A stretch of 64,000 nucleotides of DNA from Trichobilharzia szidati (lineage: Eukaryota > Platyhelminthes > Trematoda > Strigeidida > Schistosomatidae): the NCBI GenBank assembly GCA_944472155.2, contig OX235271.1, positions 41,590,633 to 41,654,632 on the forward strand. The letters are read 5' to 3'. How positions within the stretch are numbered: the stretch's first letter is position 1; every line of letters begins with the position of its first letter. Shown in pieces: positions 1 through 11,224 of this stretch. The notes under the pieces were generated by a model that was given only the letters and a program-made list of their open reading frames with translations, made no database searches and was not told the DNA's origin. Position numbers and translations under genes: made by a program.

Positions 1-1110
1 TACCTCAATGCTGAAGTTCAACATGTACATTTACTTTATATTTATTGGTTTGTTTCTCTAACTCCTTGTAACTGTTGTATTTCTATAGGACTTTAACGTG
101 ATCTCATCTTTTCCTTCATTTCCATGTTCATACTGGCTACAACTCATTGTGAATTACTCATCCCACTACGTTAGTGTAAAACACTTCTTCTACTCCTTTA
201 TGCATTGACTAACATGAAGGACTCCATTTGTCGAGAAATATACCCATTCATTGATGAGAAAAAACACAGTTTTTATCAGTGAAGAAATATTTGTTTTCAA
301 CGACCTCATTAATTTCAATCAGCTCTACAGTCGTATTCATTCTATGAAATAAGACATTAAGTGGTAGTAGAAACTTCTCGGTCAATATTGCACATATGAT
401 AGGAATAAACATAAATAAAGTGACGTATTAAGGGTGTAGAGTTTAGTTGTACTAATAACAAAACTTCCAGAGAGAAGTGCTTTAGTATGAATAACTAAAT
501 AAATATCAGAACAATGTTTAGGAGAAAAGCTGGAACGTCAAAATATCTGTAAGTATTTTATTCAGAGTGTTCATGAGGGATTTTCCGAACAATTTCCTCC
601 CTGCAGATGACTTTCACTTCAACAAAGATTGTCAGTCGTATGAATTATGCAAGAACCTGTTGACATTTCTTCGAAACAACTGATTATGGGAAAATTGATG
701 ACTGTTTACTTGTGTCTGATCATTTGTGCTTAATCACGAGTCGATAATCAGCGTCTGTTGCTCAAACGCTGTCCATACCTAAAGTAAGATAGCAATCTAG
801 AAACTCTGGCAACAACCTAACAGATGTGTGGAAGTTAGTGGAGATGGTTTGGCCATATGCTCAAGAGGCTGTTGTGAAATCATGGGCTACATTATTGACA
901 GAAATCCGAACAGGAGACGCTGAATGTCACATGGACTCAATAGTGTTACTTAGGAGATCGTGTGCAGAGGAAGTGATTCATCTCAGTAGTCATGAAGCCG
1001 GCTGAGAAAGATTCTGGAAAACACAGTGAACTGGAGGTGTCTCCGAAGCTCGTTGTTCCACCCTAAGCACTGAGTAAATGATAATCCAAACAGAAATATT
1101 AACAAGTCTA
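1..1110 (+). repeat. Extra, diverged copy of palindrome-1 arm sequence
   Basis: This stretch aligns, in the same orientation, with the right arm of palindrome 1 at about 35455-37450 and, inverted, with the left arm. It carries many more substitutions than the arms show between themselves, so it split off earlier. It lacks two blocks that both arms carry: about 350 bp (35948-36298 in the right arm) and the 577-bp interspersed repeat (36638-37214). It therefore serves as a natural empty site for both insertions. Confidence 0.75.
835..1085 (+). mobile_element. RTE-like LINE, C-terminal remnant
   Basis: The translation gives a WFGHMLKRL-like stretch corresponding to the RTE C-terminal tail motif (KWRWIGHSLRRPL in the better copies of this window). 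It is followed by degraded tail sequence with several stops. The arms of palindrome 1 carry the same remnant (about 25740-25973 minus, 37215-37450 plus), there interrupted by the 577-bp repeat. It is inactive. Confidence 0.5.
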
Positions 1111-1549
1111 CTAATGGGATAAGTGGAAAATTCTACTACCCATACGACAAATAGGAGAGAACAAAGAAAACTATAAAACTCAAGTGTCAAAGTCGTGTGA
1201 TCACAATTGATATGATTATGAACAATAAATTTTGTTCGAAACGTCATCCAGTAAATAATACTGTTTCACTGTGTGATATACCTAATAAACAAACTAATAT
1301 GGAATTACTTACTACCACAGTGCCCAAGTTTTACACATATATTAATATGCTTAGTGTTTGTTGGCTGTTTGAGTTTCCTGTCCATTTCATGCTAGTTTTG
1401 GTTGACCCGGGTTACTCAATGGTAGAAAATTCCGCCTCCAACGATCGCGATAGGAATAGAGAAGGTATAAGTTGTACCACGGAATGATAATAATGGTGAG
1501 GAATGAATCGTAGTTTAAAAGAAATAGTCTCAATATTGGTGGCAGACAA

Positions 1550-1840
1550 AAGGGCGGTCATTCATTAATATATATTTCGTATGCAGAAGATTGGAGAGAT
1601 AGTATCAATAGTAAGGCTGCATATTTAAGTAGCACTCATTCAGAGACTTCGCCACTAAGGAGATATTATCCGGTGGTGAAATGGAGGAGATCGTGCGAGG
1701 AGCAGATAAGAGATTATGGTCAGGTGTGAACCCAGTTGAAGAGTAGAGCAGAGAATCGAGAAAAGTGGAGATGTGTTGTTCAAGCCACATATTCCACTAG
1801 GAACCAAATGGAACAATAATTATAAAAATAATCAATGCAA
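1550..1840 (+). mobile_element. RTE LINE 3' end, degraded
   Basis: In frame with breaks, the + strand reads like the extreme C terminus of the RTE polyprotein: WRRSCEE, then a W-K-R-A-E-R-W spacing, then C-S-T-R-N, ending in a GGAACAATAAT-type tail. The same remnant and about 110 bp of sequence beyond its tail recur at about 21310-21632. The two loci therefore look like one old insertion that was later duplicated with its flank. Confidence 0.6.
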
Positions 1841-2029
1841 ATCTGTATCGTGCTGCCCAACCGTTTCCTGTTGTTCTGTGTCAGTTTCAAAGCACAGTCA
1901 TCTCCGTATTAGGCTCAGACTTCTGCAACCAGCGAAAGATCTACAGTGTCCACGGAGTCGTCTTACTCCGGTCTGCGGTAGTCTGTTCGAAGTGCTTCTA
2001 GTGTCACAAGAGGCATTTCTCTGGTCTGT

Positions 2030-2260
2030 GTGGATGCATTGACCTATGTGACATTGGTGTTGAAAATCGGAATCTTGTTGTTAGTGCTTAGTGCAGTAGA
2101 CTCCCACACTGATTTCACAGTATTAAGTGTCTGTCAAAATCTTCTAGAGATTTCTTGTCGGTCTAACCCATTTCTGCATTCTCACTCCCGCGCACAGTCT
2201 TCCACGAAATCCAGTCCACCAGAGTTAGGAATATCATCGAGAATATTTTCGAACCTTACC
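2030..2260 (-). mobile_element. RTE LINE fragment, minus strand
   Basis: Two short blocks match the minus-strand RTE copies elsewhere in the window: the segment encoding NKIRIFNT (near 2050-2080) and the VVDWIM segment (near 2200-2250). They are joined with the intervening part missing or scrambled. It is a decayed fragment in opposite orientation to the RT remnant that follows. Confidence 0.5.
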
Positions 2261-2429
2261 TAATTCTTCTCCTCACTTCACTGATCTGGATGGGTGGTTC
2301 TCCAGAATCACAGCTGCGGTGTCACCTTTAAATTCAACGTTGCTAAACAGCAGATCCTTCGTTACCGTTTAGATTCTTTCGGCCTTTCGCTCTACCCTCA
2401 TGTATTTACTTCGATCAATTGGAAAGCAA

Positions 2430-3190
2430 AAATCTTGAATGCATTCGAGCTGCCGAGTAACAGCTAGGAATGAGGCAGCACCACACAGAACTCCTCCTCA
2501 ACACGGAAAAGCTATCCAAAGACCTCGCGAGATATGCTAATACTCATATTGCGAAAAAATTAGAAAGCAGGGAATTTATTTACCGGTCGGAAAAAGGGCT
2601 GCCATATCAAACTATCGAAGAAATGTGACTTAGGCCTCTACAAGAACTGACGTGGAATCATGCTCCTGTCCACGTCAAGCCAAATATTAACGTGCGCTAT
2701 CCTGGACAGAGTGTGTGAGGCTATGGATAAAGGATGCCAATCCGAATAAATTGGATTCAGGAAAGGCGAATCATGTGCGAGTGAAACCGCATTGCCACAC
2801 ATCACCATCAAACGGAGCATAGTGTGGTGGTAGTCAAAATTATTCCTTGATTATTTCGACTTTGTAAATGGTAAGCGGTTATTGAGTTACTTCTACGCGA
2901 CGGGAAACAGTGCCACACACCTTCATCAACCCAATTCGACAGTTATATGATAGTGCAAAATGTCAAGTGATCCACAACGGACAAGTCAACGGCACACCTG
3001 AAGTGAAGACCGGAGTAAGACGACTCTTACTAATATCACTGATGATATTCCTGATTGTAGTGGACTGGAACATGCAGAAGACCCTGCGTGGGAATGAGAA
3101 GACAGGAATACGTTGGGTCGATGAGAGGAATGAAGGAGATCTGGATCTAGTTGCGAGTTTTGCAGTCCAAAACAAACGCACAACCCTGAA
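2430..3190 (+). pseudogene. RTE reverse transcriptase pseudogene
   Basis: The conceptual translation, with stops and frame changes, follows the RTE RT domain in order: a KLSKKCDLGLYKN-RGIMLLST block near 2590-2650, IGFRKGESCAS near 2750-2780, FINPIRQLYD..CQVIHNG near 2920-2985, TGVRRLLLISLMIFLIVVDW near 3010-3070, and NEKTGIRWVDE near 3095-3125. The window's better copies read TGVRQGCLLSPMIFLIVVDW at the fourth block, so the conserved QGCLLSP core is lost. It breaks off before the FADD catalytic box. It is a dead copy from an older subfamily than the full-length copies. Confidence 0.75.
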
Positions 3191-4727
3191 ATAATCGCTT
3201 TCATTGTCTGATTACAGACTGTATCAAGTAGACCACGCGTGTCTTGGCCTCAGAATAATACTTGATAACTGCCTAAGAATCACTTTTATGCTTATGCATT
3301 TCGAAGGTAAATCCAGTTGAATCGACCCTCTCAATTCATTTGCTTGTCTTCAGCATAATCTATAAGAGCAATAACATTATCATCCAATCATATATATGTA
3401 TGGACCGTCCCAGTACATATATATATATATATGTATATACATGCATGTATATTATTATTCTGATTCCTTAAGTGTAACACAGAGCTTCAGTAGTACATCG
3501 CCATTTCATCCTCTTCTATGAATTCGTTTCTGTTTGGCTACTTTATTCCCCGTGATCTTTTACCCACCTTTCATGTGGTCTCTCTATGTCACCCTAACAC
3601 GCACACACCCGACTGTCGTTTGTCAATTCGTTTCTACCATAAGGCCTGGTGCATGATGTTACTCAATGGTGGTATGCTCAATGTATGTCCAATCCATTCA
3701 CTTCTACATACGTTTTAGCCAGAGTTTATTTTCGTGTATTCTTTCCCACAGGCTATGTAATCTTCAGTAGAGAACGAGGTCAAATATTGAAGAAGAGATT
3801 CTGCTTCCCTTGAGGAATGCTTTCGGTGACGCGGCGTCACGGCCTTCTTCGAAATCATAAATCAGGATATCAAATGAGTATTAAATTTTGAGCTGCATGT
3901 AATGTGTTGTTATCCGCAGATGAACACGGAAATTGCGGTACTTGGAAAGTTGTCTTCGTCCTATGGATTCCAAATAAAACCTCACTGTGCCTTATTTTAT
4001 CACACATAAGATTGAAAATGGTAGAGTATGGTGAGTGGAATGTATGATAAGGAAACGACAAGTAGCTTGTAAATTTGTACTATGGAGTGTACATTTGAAG
4101 TGTGTGAGTATTGTGTTATGAGAATCACGATGGATTATTCCTCATGGAGATGGAATCCTCGCCTACTGAATTTCGCTCCTTATGCATTCCTAAATTTAGT
4201 GTTCACTTATGACAGTTGTGTTCGCGTATATTTACCTGCGACCTATACGTGTTCCATACGAGTGGCTCTTAACTGATCCGAACGCGTTGTATATTCATAT
4301 TCACACTTTAACTGGTCAGACCAGATAGTTTGAACTAGTATCATATATATTGGCAAAGTTGTACTGTGTACTCAGCGTTTATTTACTGCTCCATAGACTA
4401 ACAGATTAGCAAAGATCAACGTTGAGTATCGTGGGAATTGATACTTTGATTGACGTCATTAAGACGCTGCCATTGTTGTCTAATCCGTAGTTTTCACAAA
4501 ACTCATTCATTTATGCATTAATAAGGAATGAAAAGCAGTCTGTCCAGAGAAGGAACGTTCCTTTCTCGGCGACTTCATTTTCAAGTAATACGGTCACGTT
4601 TTTATCACAGATAAAGGCCTTGAGTGTCACCGAAATGTGCTCAGTCAATATAACACAGAAGATAAGAATTTCGGTTAGCATTCTTCCCTTGTGTTCAGAG
4701 TGGAACATATAATTTCAGTAGCACACA
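3191..4727. other. No recognisable gene
   Basis: I see no supported coding region, RNA gene or classifiable element here. The only evident structure is an AT-alternating stretch near 3410-3470. Short open frames lack recognisable motifs or splice context. Confidence 0.5.
3412..3470. repeat. (TA)n / ATGTATA low-complexity tract
   Basis: Alternating TA dinucleotides pass into ATGTATATACATGC-like partly self-complementary sequence. It is a simple repeat able to form a hairpin. Confidence 0.8.
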
Positions 4728-5200
4728 ATGCATCTTATCCTATCCTCTGATGCTCTTTTACCTGAATCCACAATTACTTCTAAGCTTTTATTCTCTTCTC
4801 AAACGATCTCCTCCATGTCACCATCACAGCCCCACCAAACTCCTTTTCTCCTATTCAGCATTCCCGTGGAGGTATGCATGGTGCGCGACGTCACTAAATG
4901 GTCTAATCAGCGTTTTTTCAAACCATCTCCTTTTTCTTCTGCATATTTTTGAGTTGAATGTTCATGATTGATTCGTTGTCGTGGTTCCTTGTTGCTTATC
5001 CTCCATGAATATCTGGTAGTCTGTGTCCGGTGAAGGCAGCTGTTGATCTAGGTGTGAAATAGTTTGTTGAAAATGCTTCACGTGACGCGCCAATCATACA
5101 GAAGGAGGGTATTGGAGTTTAGGATTTTGTTTCTTATGGTGATTGCAGTAGATTTCCATACTGGTTTGAGAGAAACGAAAGTCTGTTTTCCTTCTCTCAC
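4728..5200 (-). mobile_element. RTE LINE 3' end fragment, minus strand
   Basis: The + strand text aligns with 14590-15010 of RTE copy A: a clear ACGATCTCCTCCATGTCACC stretch, the GTTGATAAAGGTCTGC region in altered form, and the block for NKIRIFNT near 5120-5145. It encodes the last third of the RTE protein on the minus strand, with many substitutions and small indels. Not functional. Confidence 0.6.
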
Positions 5201-5289
5201 GCAGACACAGCCAATGCCATTCGTTCATGTGACACCGAACATGAAGTGTATCCTACGCATACCATGTTGTGAACTCTAAAGAATACTTG

Positions 5290-5475
5290 ATGCATCGCAG
5301 ATGGAATTCAATTGTCTACAGAGTTTAGTGAAAAGGCGGTCTCGGCTGTTAACTTCAAAGACTTCAACTCACGATTGACTGGTGAGCGTTCACAAATATC
5401 ACCAGTAGACACAGAACTACCAGCAAACAATCAACTCTGGGAAACAATAGGAAGTTTGAAGGATATCACCTTTGT
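5290..5475 (+). repeat. Repeat with endonuclease-like KDFNSRL motif, copy 1
   Basis: This segment is found inverted at about 12665-12855. In one frame it reads VNFKDFNSRLTG..SQISPVDTELPANN, where the DFNSRL part resembles the GDFN box of APE-type LINE endonucleases. Only this short part is preserved, so the family assignment is tentative. Confidence 0.45.
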
Positions 5476-5483
5476 GATTAATC

Positions 5484-6061
5484 TTTCACTACCTTGGTAA
5501 CCCTAACTCTATTTTATTTTATTTTTGTTTTGCCTTTCTGTCAGTATGCCTGTGTGTTTGTCTTGTTACGTAACATTCTATTCAATTTTGACCTTCAAGT
5601 TTCTAAATCTACTTAATTGTTTGTCTGTTTAAGTTGTAAATGTTACTCCACTATTCACCCCCACCCTCTTAAACTCTCCACCACAAGATGTGTAAATTTA
5701 CATTGTTCTCTGACCCTGACCCTGTAATATGCCTCTAACCAATCTGTGTTGTTTTCCAATAGAAATCTGAACTCTTACCCCTCTTATCTAATTCCACTAC
5801 ATATAATTAGTTGTTTTTTGACACCGAATAACCTGTCTGCCCACATCAAATTCTAGAATTATGTTCCTTATGCCTTCTATCTATAACTCAAAGTAATTAT
5901 GAAAAAGTATGTTCCACAACTTTTTTGAAACGTATAATTTGATTTTGTTTAGGATGTGTGCAGTTGATGAGAATCCACGAAATAAAACGAGCTCGTATTA
6001 TCCTGCAAACATGTTCATTCTTTCTCTCTTCAAACTAATAAAGGGAACCGGTTGCATGAAA
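5484..6061 (+). repeat. 578-bp interspersed repeat (R578), copy 1
   Basis: This is a near-identical copy of the element at 25979-26555, and at 36638-37214 on the opposite strand. It starts TTTCACTACCTTGG and ends GGTTGCATGAAA. It has a pyrimidine-rich body with an AATAAA about 90 bp from its end. The ends share only weak inverted similarity (TTTCA). There is no open frame of note and no clear target duplication around this copy. It could be a short non-autonomous transposon or a solo LTR. Confidence 0.7.
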
Positions 6062-6089
6062 CCTTTGGGAATAGCTGAATGCCTAGTAC

Positions 6090-6260
6090 CAAAAGACACG
6101 AAGGCGGAACAGTGGAGATTTTGTAAGAAGTCACAGTCTGCAAATATGTAGGTGATGATTCAGAGCGTTCTGGCGATGGAAGTCAAATAACTAGGATCAC
6201 TTCACGGTTCGCTCCACCATGGTGAATCACCTCAATTAGTGACCTCTGCGGTGGGATACG
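6090..6260 (+). repeat. Short dispersed repeat, copy 1
   Basis: It matches 12280-12420 in the same orientation, including GATTTTGTAAGAA and a CACGGTTCGCTCCA block followed by TGGTGAATCAC. The GGTTCGCTCCA motif resembles an RNA polymerase III box B, so a decayed tRNA-derived element is possible. No box A is visible. Confidence 0.5.
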
Positions 6261-7745
6261 CAGATTGACAAAATTTGGAAACAATAGGCCAACAATTGGA
6301 CTCTGTCCAACTGTTTGAATCACTGGTGAACACGTCACGTATCCTGAAGGTGCTGACCTCGCTGGCTGCGTACGTGGTGAATGATGCACACTGCAGAAGT
6401 GAGCGAAACTAGGTGGAAACTGGTGTCGTCATCTTCAATGTTTCGCTCAGCAATATCACTGAATGACTTAGAGAAGACGCTGTTTAATTAAAATTACTAC
6501 TTGAATAATATTTATGCAGCAAGGCTTAGCATCATAACAAATCTGTATGTATCTCATTCAAAGATGATTATATACTATGGAATATCTGCTAATTTCATGT
6601 GGAGTGATTTACTGATTTTAATTGATCTACACATACCTGAGTGAATTGAGATATGTACTCTCCCTCAATTTAGAAAAACAAAAATAAATCTTGTTAAGAA
6701 ATATGAGAAAGAAAAAACAAACTTTCACTGAATCTGGTGTACTGTGACTGATCTCATGAGAGGTGTGTGCACTCTGATTACTAATTGGGATGATGAAATA
6801 TCTAGAAATATAATTGTAAGTAGTTGTAAAGTACTTTATATACATATATATATATGTATATAAATGTAAGCTGTTGTGAAATATTCTTGCAATTAAACCT
6901 CACTTGTGCTTACTATACTGTTAGTGCTCCTCATCTTTGGTAAGTTAACAGGTTGATTTTCTCTTTCATGAATATTATTCATCATTATATCTTGTGCTCA
7001 CAATACACTACAATCGAATTAATGACTTTGAGACGTAGGTGAATTATGAAATTCATGTTCAGTCTACACAACTTACAATCTATCTTTCTCGGTCTCAGTC
7101 GAAAAATACAAAAGTGATAAGGAAAGCCACACTGCTTTTTTGATGTGAATTTCTGCAAAGTGAAGAAGGTATGTGTTTAACGAAGAGTTTCCTGTTGTCA
7201 ATAATGCCACCCTCAAGCTGTACAAGAATACATTGTCACAGCCGTGAACAGGATGTTTGCTAGGATGTACCCTGCATAGTTGTACTCAGAGGGAGTGCCC
7301 AGGGCATTAGAAAGCAAGTCACTTCAGGCCACAGAAGTCACAACAATCCATAAGTCAAATCCCGGGCTGTGCATACAGAAGAGGAGTGTTTCAGTTACTG
7401 AAGTTACCATGTAGGCAGTTCATTTAGTCATTTTGACACGTCACTTCTACTTTCTTATTCATCTCATCACCACACCTCTAATCCCTGTGACACTGACTGA
7501 GATTAGCTGCGCCTAACCTTGATTTTCTCAATCAGCCCTACTCACTCCTCTCCATTAAGGTACGTCACTCGATTGACTCACTGAATTTGACACAGTCTCT
7601 GATGTATCAATGTTTGTGCGTTGTTCAGTAATCTTTAGAATTTCGTGATTGTCATTTAGGCTGTTGGTTGGATGGTTCGTTTTCAGAGTTCCTTGTTGCT
7701 AGTCACTTCTGCTCATATGATCTTCAGTATGAAGCTCGTGGAGGT
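6178..7745 (+). repeat. Long-range inverted repeat 3, left arm
   Basis: The reverse complement of this region aligns with 45245-46735. Anchors are the CATTCACCAC/AGCACCTTCAGGATACGTGAC block (6330-6395 versus 46555-46615), the TCACATCAAAAAAGCAGTGTGG block (7130-7150 versus 45845-45865), and an RTE-derived end (7680-7745 versus 45240-45325). Divergence is clearly higher than in palindromes 1 and 2, with indels. The arms lie about 38 kb apart and enclose the neuropeptide gene and palindrome 1. Confidence 0.75.
6836..6862. repeat. (TA)n tract
   Basis: A short run of alternating TA ending in GTATATAAATG. The inverted-repeat partner arm lacks it, so it arose or was lost after the duplication. Confidence 0.6.
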
Positions 7746-7942
7746 CGAAGCTGTTAATTAAAGTCTGCAAACTGAAACTTGAAAGCTGGAAGCCTTATCT
7801 TCCACTGTGAACTCAGATGAATAAATTAACTCAGAAATGAGACAGTTTTGCGTCTCTCATAGTTTGGCGACCTGTTCATTCAGCTATGATTGTCCTAGTT
7901 TTATTTCTCATGTGAAACCTGTTTATTGAAATGTCTTTTTTT

Positions 7943-7972
7943 TTCTACACTAAATAAAACTGTATTTTCCAG
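7943..7972 (+). promoter_or_regulatory. Likely 3' splice site upstream of the NPF start codon
   Basis: A T-rich tract followed by TATTTTCCAG ends at 7972, 11 nt before the ATG at 7984. This suggests that the first coding exon is preceded by a 5'-UTR intron or is a trans-splicing acceptor. No upstream exon or promoter can be identified from the sequence. Confidence 0.5.
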
Positions 7973-7983
7973 CTATCTATACA

Positions 7984-10598
7984 ATGTTGCGTTCACGCAA
8001 AGTCAATACTTTCAAAAGTCTTCAAATCCACTGCAATATCTTAACACTATGTATTGTTATCTGTGAGGCGCAAGGCGAAATGTATCCATCTAGATGGAAG
8101 AATTCCGAGGCTGATATTGACTACAGACCTGTTAACAGAATGATGATAAATGCACCACTTGATAACGATGGTCTTAACAATAAGAATAAGAATAATAACG
8201 ACATTCAAAGAAAAGAAACCAGATCAGCAGAATTCAAACCTCCAGAAAGGCCAGCAGAGTTTAAAACAATGAAAGAACTAAACAGTTATTTAAAGAAATT
8301 GCGTCATTATTACTTCATTGTTGGTCGTCCGAGGTAAGTCCTCACTGTCCACAGAGTGAATCGTAATGTTTGTTTTCTATCAGCATTATCATGTTTTCTT
8401 ATTTGAACTGTTTAGTATTTGTCAGAAATACTGGCAATTTTTCTTTTTCGTTTTGACAAATAATTCGTTAGAAATGGTTGTGGTTTTGAAACAGTGACTT
8501 AGTCTAATTCGAATGGATTTGATGCGAGAAGAGATTTCTCTCTTGGCGTATCAGCTAAATAGTTTGTATGGATTAAACTCTTAAGGCAACCTATGTCTTA
8601 AAACCCTGAAAGACAGCTTCGCGTACACTCCGATGCTTGATAATTACTGAGATTACACAAAATGCTTGTCAGCATGTTCCCAACAGTTTGTATTCGTGTA
8701 ATCAATCCACACTCTACATGGAGGATGAATTGTAGAATACATAGGAACTAGCTAGCTTGGAAATCACGACAGTCTGCGGTAGGATGTGAGGCACGCAAGC
8801 AAACCCCTGGAACTCAGTAATTATCCTGATAAATTAATCAAGAGGCATGTGGGAGGTAATAAGAATAAAGATGATAGAAGCTATGATGGCAGCATGAATG
8901 AGAAAAATTCACAGGTGTCGGTAAGATATAGGAGAGGGAGGTAACACACCAGGATTCGTGCCGTACAAAGAAGTGAGCTCTGAAACACTTGAGTAGAATC
9001 GCCACAAAGGCAGCAGTAACAGTAACATCGCCAGCTGAAACTCACTTTTCAAGAAACAATGTCATTTGAAGCTCATTAGACGCAATAATTTCGGTTATCT
9101 AATACTCTGCAGTGATTGTGAGGTGAAAGTACTAGGCAACGGTTCGAATTTGTCTAGTTACATTTGGTGATGTGAATCGGAAGAGTGAATTGCGCTCGGA
9201 AATCCGTCATCCAGGACATATACTACTGTTTCACTCTGTGTGTGATTTTTGCAATAAGAAATTTAACGCAGAATAACAGGCTATCAAAGTGTCACAAACT
9301 TGAACACTCACTAGGTATTTAGAACATCAAAATATTGTTAGCCAATTAAGTAAAGATCTTCAGTAGATGATGAAGCTACTTACTAAATTGTCTCCGTCAC
9401 ACACACAAACGCACTCACATACATACGTACATACATACACAACAACAGCAGCATTCAGCATCCCGCAACTCACTGACGTATTTAACAAGTGTGTCAATGA
9501 TAATTGTTTTCTGAATTCAAGTGAACAGATGATCTTCAGTATATGAATAGCGTAGCTTGATAATGGATGTCAGCCTGAATAGAGTGAAACATTCAAATTT
9601 GGAACTTGGATTTCTCCATAGGTTATACAAGTGGAACGTGTGAACATTGTTTATTGACATGTGTCTCTGCTGAGCCTCGCAAGTATGAAAAAAGACCATG
9701 CACATTTACATAATCGACTTCTAGGTTGTTAGCAGGTGAAGAGAATCCGTCAGCAGAGTTGCTTTATTCGGCAAAATCTCACTGGACCAAACAGTAATAT
9801 TTACTGCTTATGTCTCAAGCACAAAATACTGCTCCTGTGATCATGAGCTTGATTAAACAGACTTTGTGTTACTGTCCAATGACCACCAACAGGCTTTCTT
9901 CCTCATAATATCTTCTTGGAGAATATTACTGTTGACTACTTATGAAGTTTGGATGTGAATCCACTTAGAACTAATGAAATCGACTTAGATCTCTCGGAGG
10001 CCACTACTTGAAATCCTGAGAACTCGTTCGCTTTTCAACGTCAACTAGAAACAATCTGCTTGATCACTGTGTCGTCATCTCCTTTGCTTCATCTCAGTTT
10101 CGGTCACAATACTATTTGAGTTCACAGAATAAACCACCCCTATCTGATGTAAAGGCTGCTCCTAACTACATATCAACCCATTGAAAGAGGAATATGAGAC
10201 CTACATATGTCCTAGGATACAGTTTAGTATAGGGGAATGTAGAGATCAAGTGGGTGCACTAACTAAATGCACTATAGCCGCCACACTCCAAGTACTCGGA
10301 AAATAACACTTTACAGAATGTATCTCCTCGCGGTCAGTAGAGGTAAACAAATCGATTAGTGGAGGTGGAGTGGCTGAATCTCAGTTGCGTTTACGAACTA
10401 CTTTAGTCCAATACAGATCCTACATTCATAATCAGTCATCTGTGTTAGTGCAATCAAGACAATCGCCCACACTTTCTGCAGTGGAATTCAATCAATCTTA
10501 TCATCTATTTGAATACCACTTGAATCGCATTACTCAATTCACGCACATTTTTTGATACTATTGTTTCTTTTATTTTTGATTACAGATTCGGTCGCTGA
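7984..10598 (+). CDS. Neuropeptide F (NPY-family) precursor, two coding exons
   Basis: Coding exons are 7984-8333 and 10586-10598; the joined frame is 120 codons. Residues 1-6 are basic and 19-26 hydrophobic (ILTLCIVI), a probable signal peptide with a likely cut near C27-E-A-Q30. The middle is polar and Asn-rich (61-75). A dibasic R76-K77 could release the peptide. Residues 99-118 carry the NPY/NPF signature: L-N-x-Y, L106, Y109-Y110, then G114-R-P-R-F118. G119 is the amide donor and R120 the cleavage residue, directly followed by TGA. Intron 8334-10585 (GTAAGT...ATTACAG) splits the Arg117 codon AG^A in phase 2, the position known as conserved in the NPY/NPF family. The expected product is a secreted, C-terminally amidated peptide that acts through a G-protein-coupled receptor in the nervous system. 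It is flanked by LINE debris, yet both exons and splice sites are intact. Expression is not shown by the sequence. Confidence 0.86.
8334..10585 (+). other. Intron of the NPF gene
   Basis: The donor is AG|GTAAGT at 8332-8339; the acceptor is TTTTTGATTACAG ending at 10585. The 2252-nt intron holds no recognisable coding sequence. Near 9400-9445 there is a CACACA/ACATACAT simple repeat. Open frames inside it have no motif support. Confidence 0.8.
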
Positions 10599-10824
10599 AG
10601 ATGATGCACTAACTGAGAAGAAAAAAACCGAAACCAACTGAATTCCATTTGTCTTCTAATGTGTCGTTAACCTTCTCTGTATCACAAATTCATTCATTCA
10701 TTCGTGAACACAGTAACACACTGATACAAATTCATACGTGTACACACACACTTGGGTAGATATTAACATTCGAACTGTTACAGAAATATCCGTCTTCTAT
10801 TTTTATGATAAAAACATGAATTCG

Positions 10825-10830
10825 AATAAA
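10825..10830 (+). terminator. AATAAA, candidate polyadenylation signal of the NPF gene
   Basis: A canonical AATAAA hexamer lies 227 nt after the TGA of the terminal exon and would give a 3' UTR of roughly 250 nt. It is the first canonical hexamer seen after the stop. Confidence 0.5.
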
Positions 10831-11224
10831 AATGATGACTGGAAAATGCACAATTGACTTCTGTATTCTTCATGTTCGGCAATATTTGTGACTTTATACA
10901 AACATTATTAGGATGAATGACACGGTTTATAAGAAATGTTGAAATACTTCGCGGTAGGTTGTCTTGTGGAGCAGCAACTGATCTGTTTGATTGAATGACA
11001 CAAATGATAATTGGTTAAGTCTACCCGTTCCTCGCGTTCCGAGTGCAATAAAGGACTTCATTGACGCATCCTCACTATACTCACAAAGCCATCAGTTCCG
11101 ATAACTTGATCTTGCTCACGTTGCCCTCGAAAATCGAAGTCGTTACTTCGCATTCACATTTCACTTGAGGTTGTGGCGTGTTGTGTCAGTCCACGGTCTG
11201 TCCGGAGTTCTTCCTTACTATTAT

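Noticed and set aside
5484..6061. R578 as a solo LTR
   Set aside because: Ends are not TG...CA, no primer-binding site or polypurine tract adjoins, and no internal region is present; left unclassified.
8334..10585. Extra coding exons inside the NPF intron (for example frames at 9517-9705 and 10370-10555)
   Set aside because: No splice sites or motifs fit, and a direct 8333-to-10586 join gives the complete expected C terminus.
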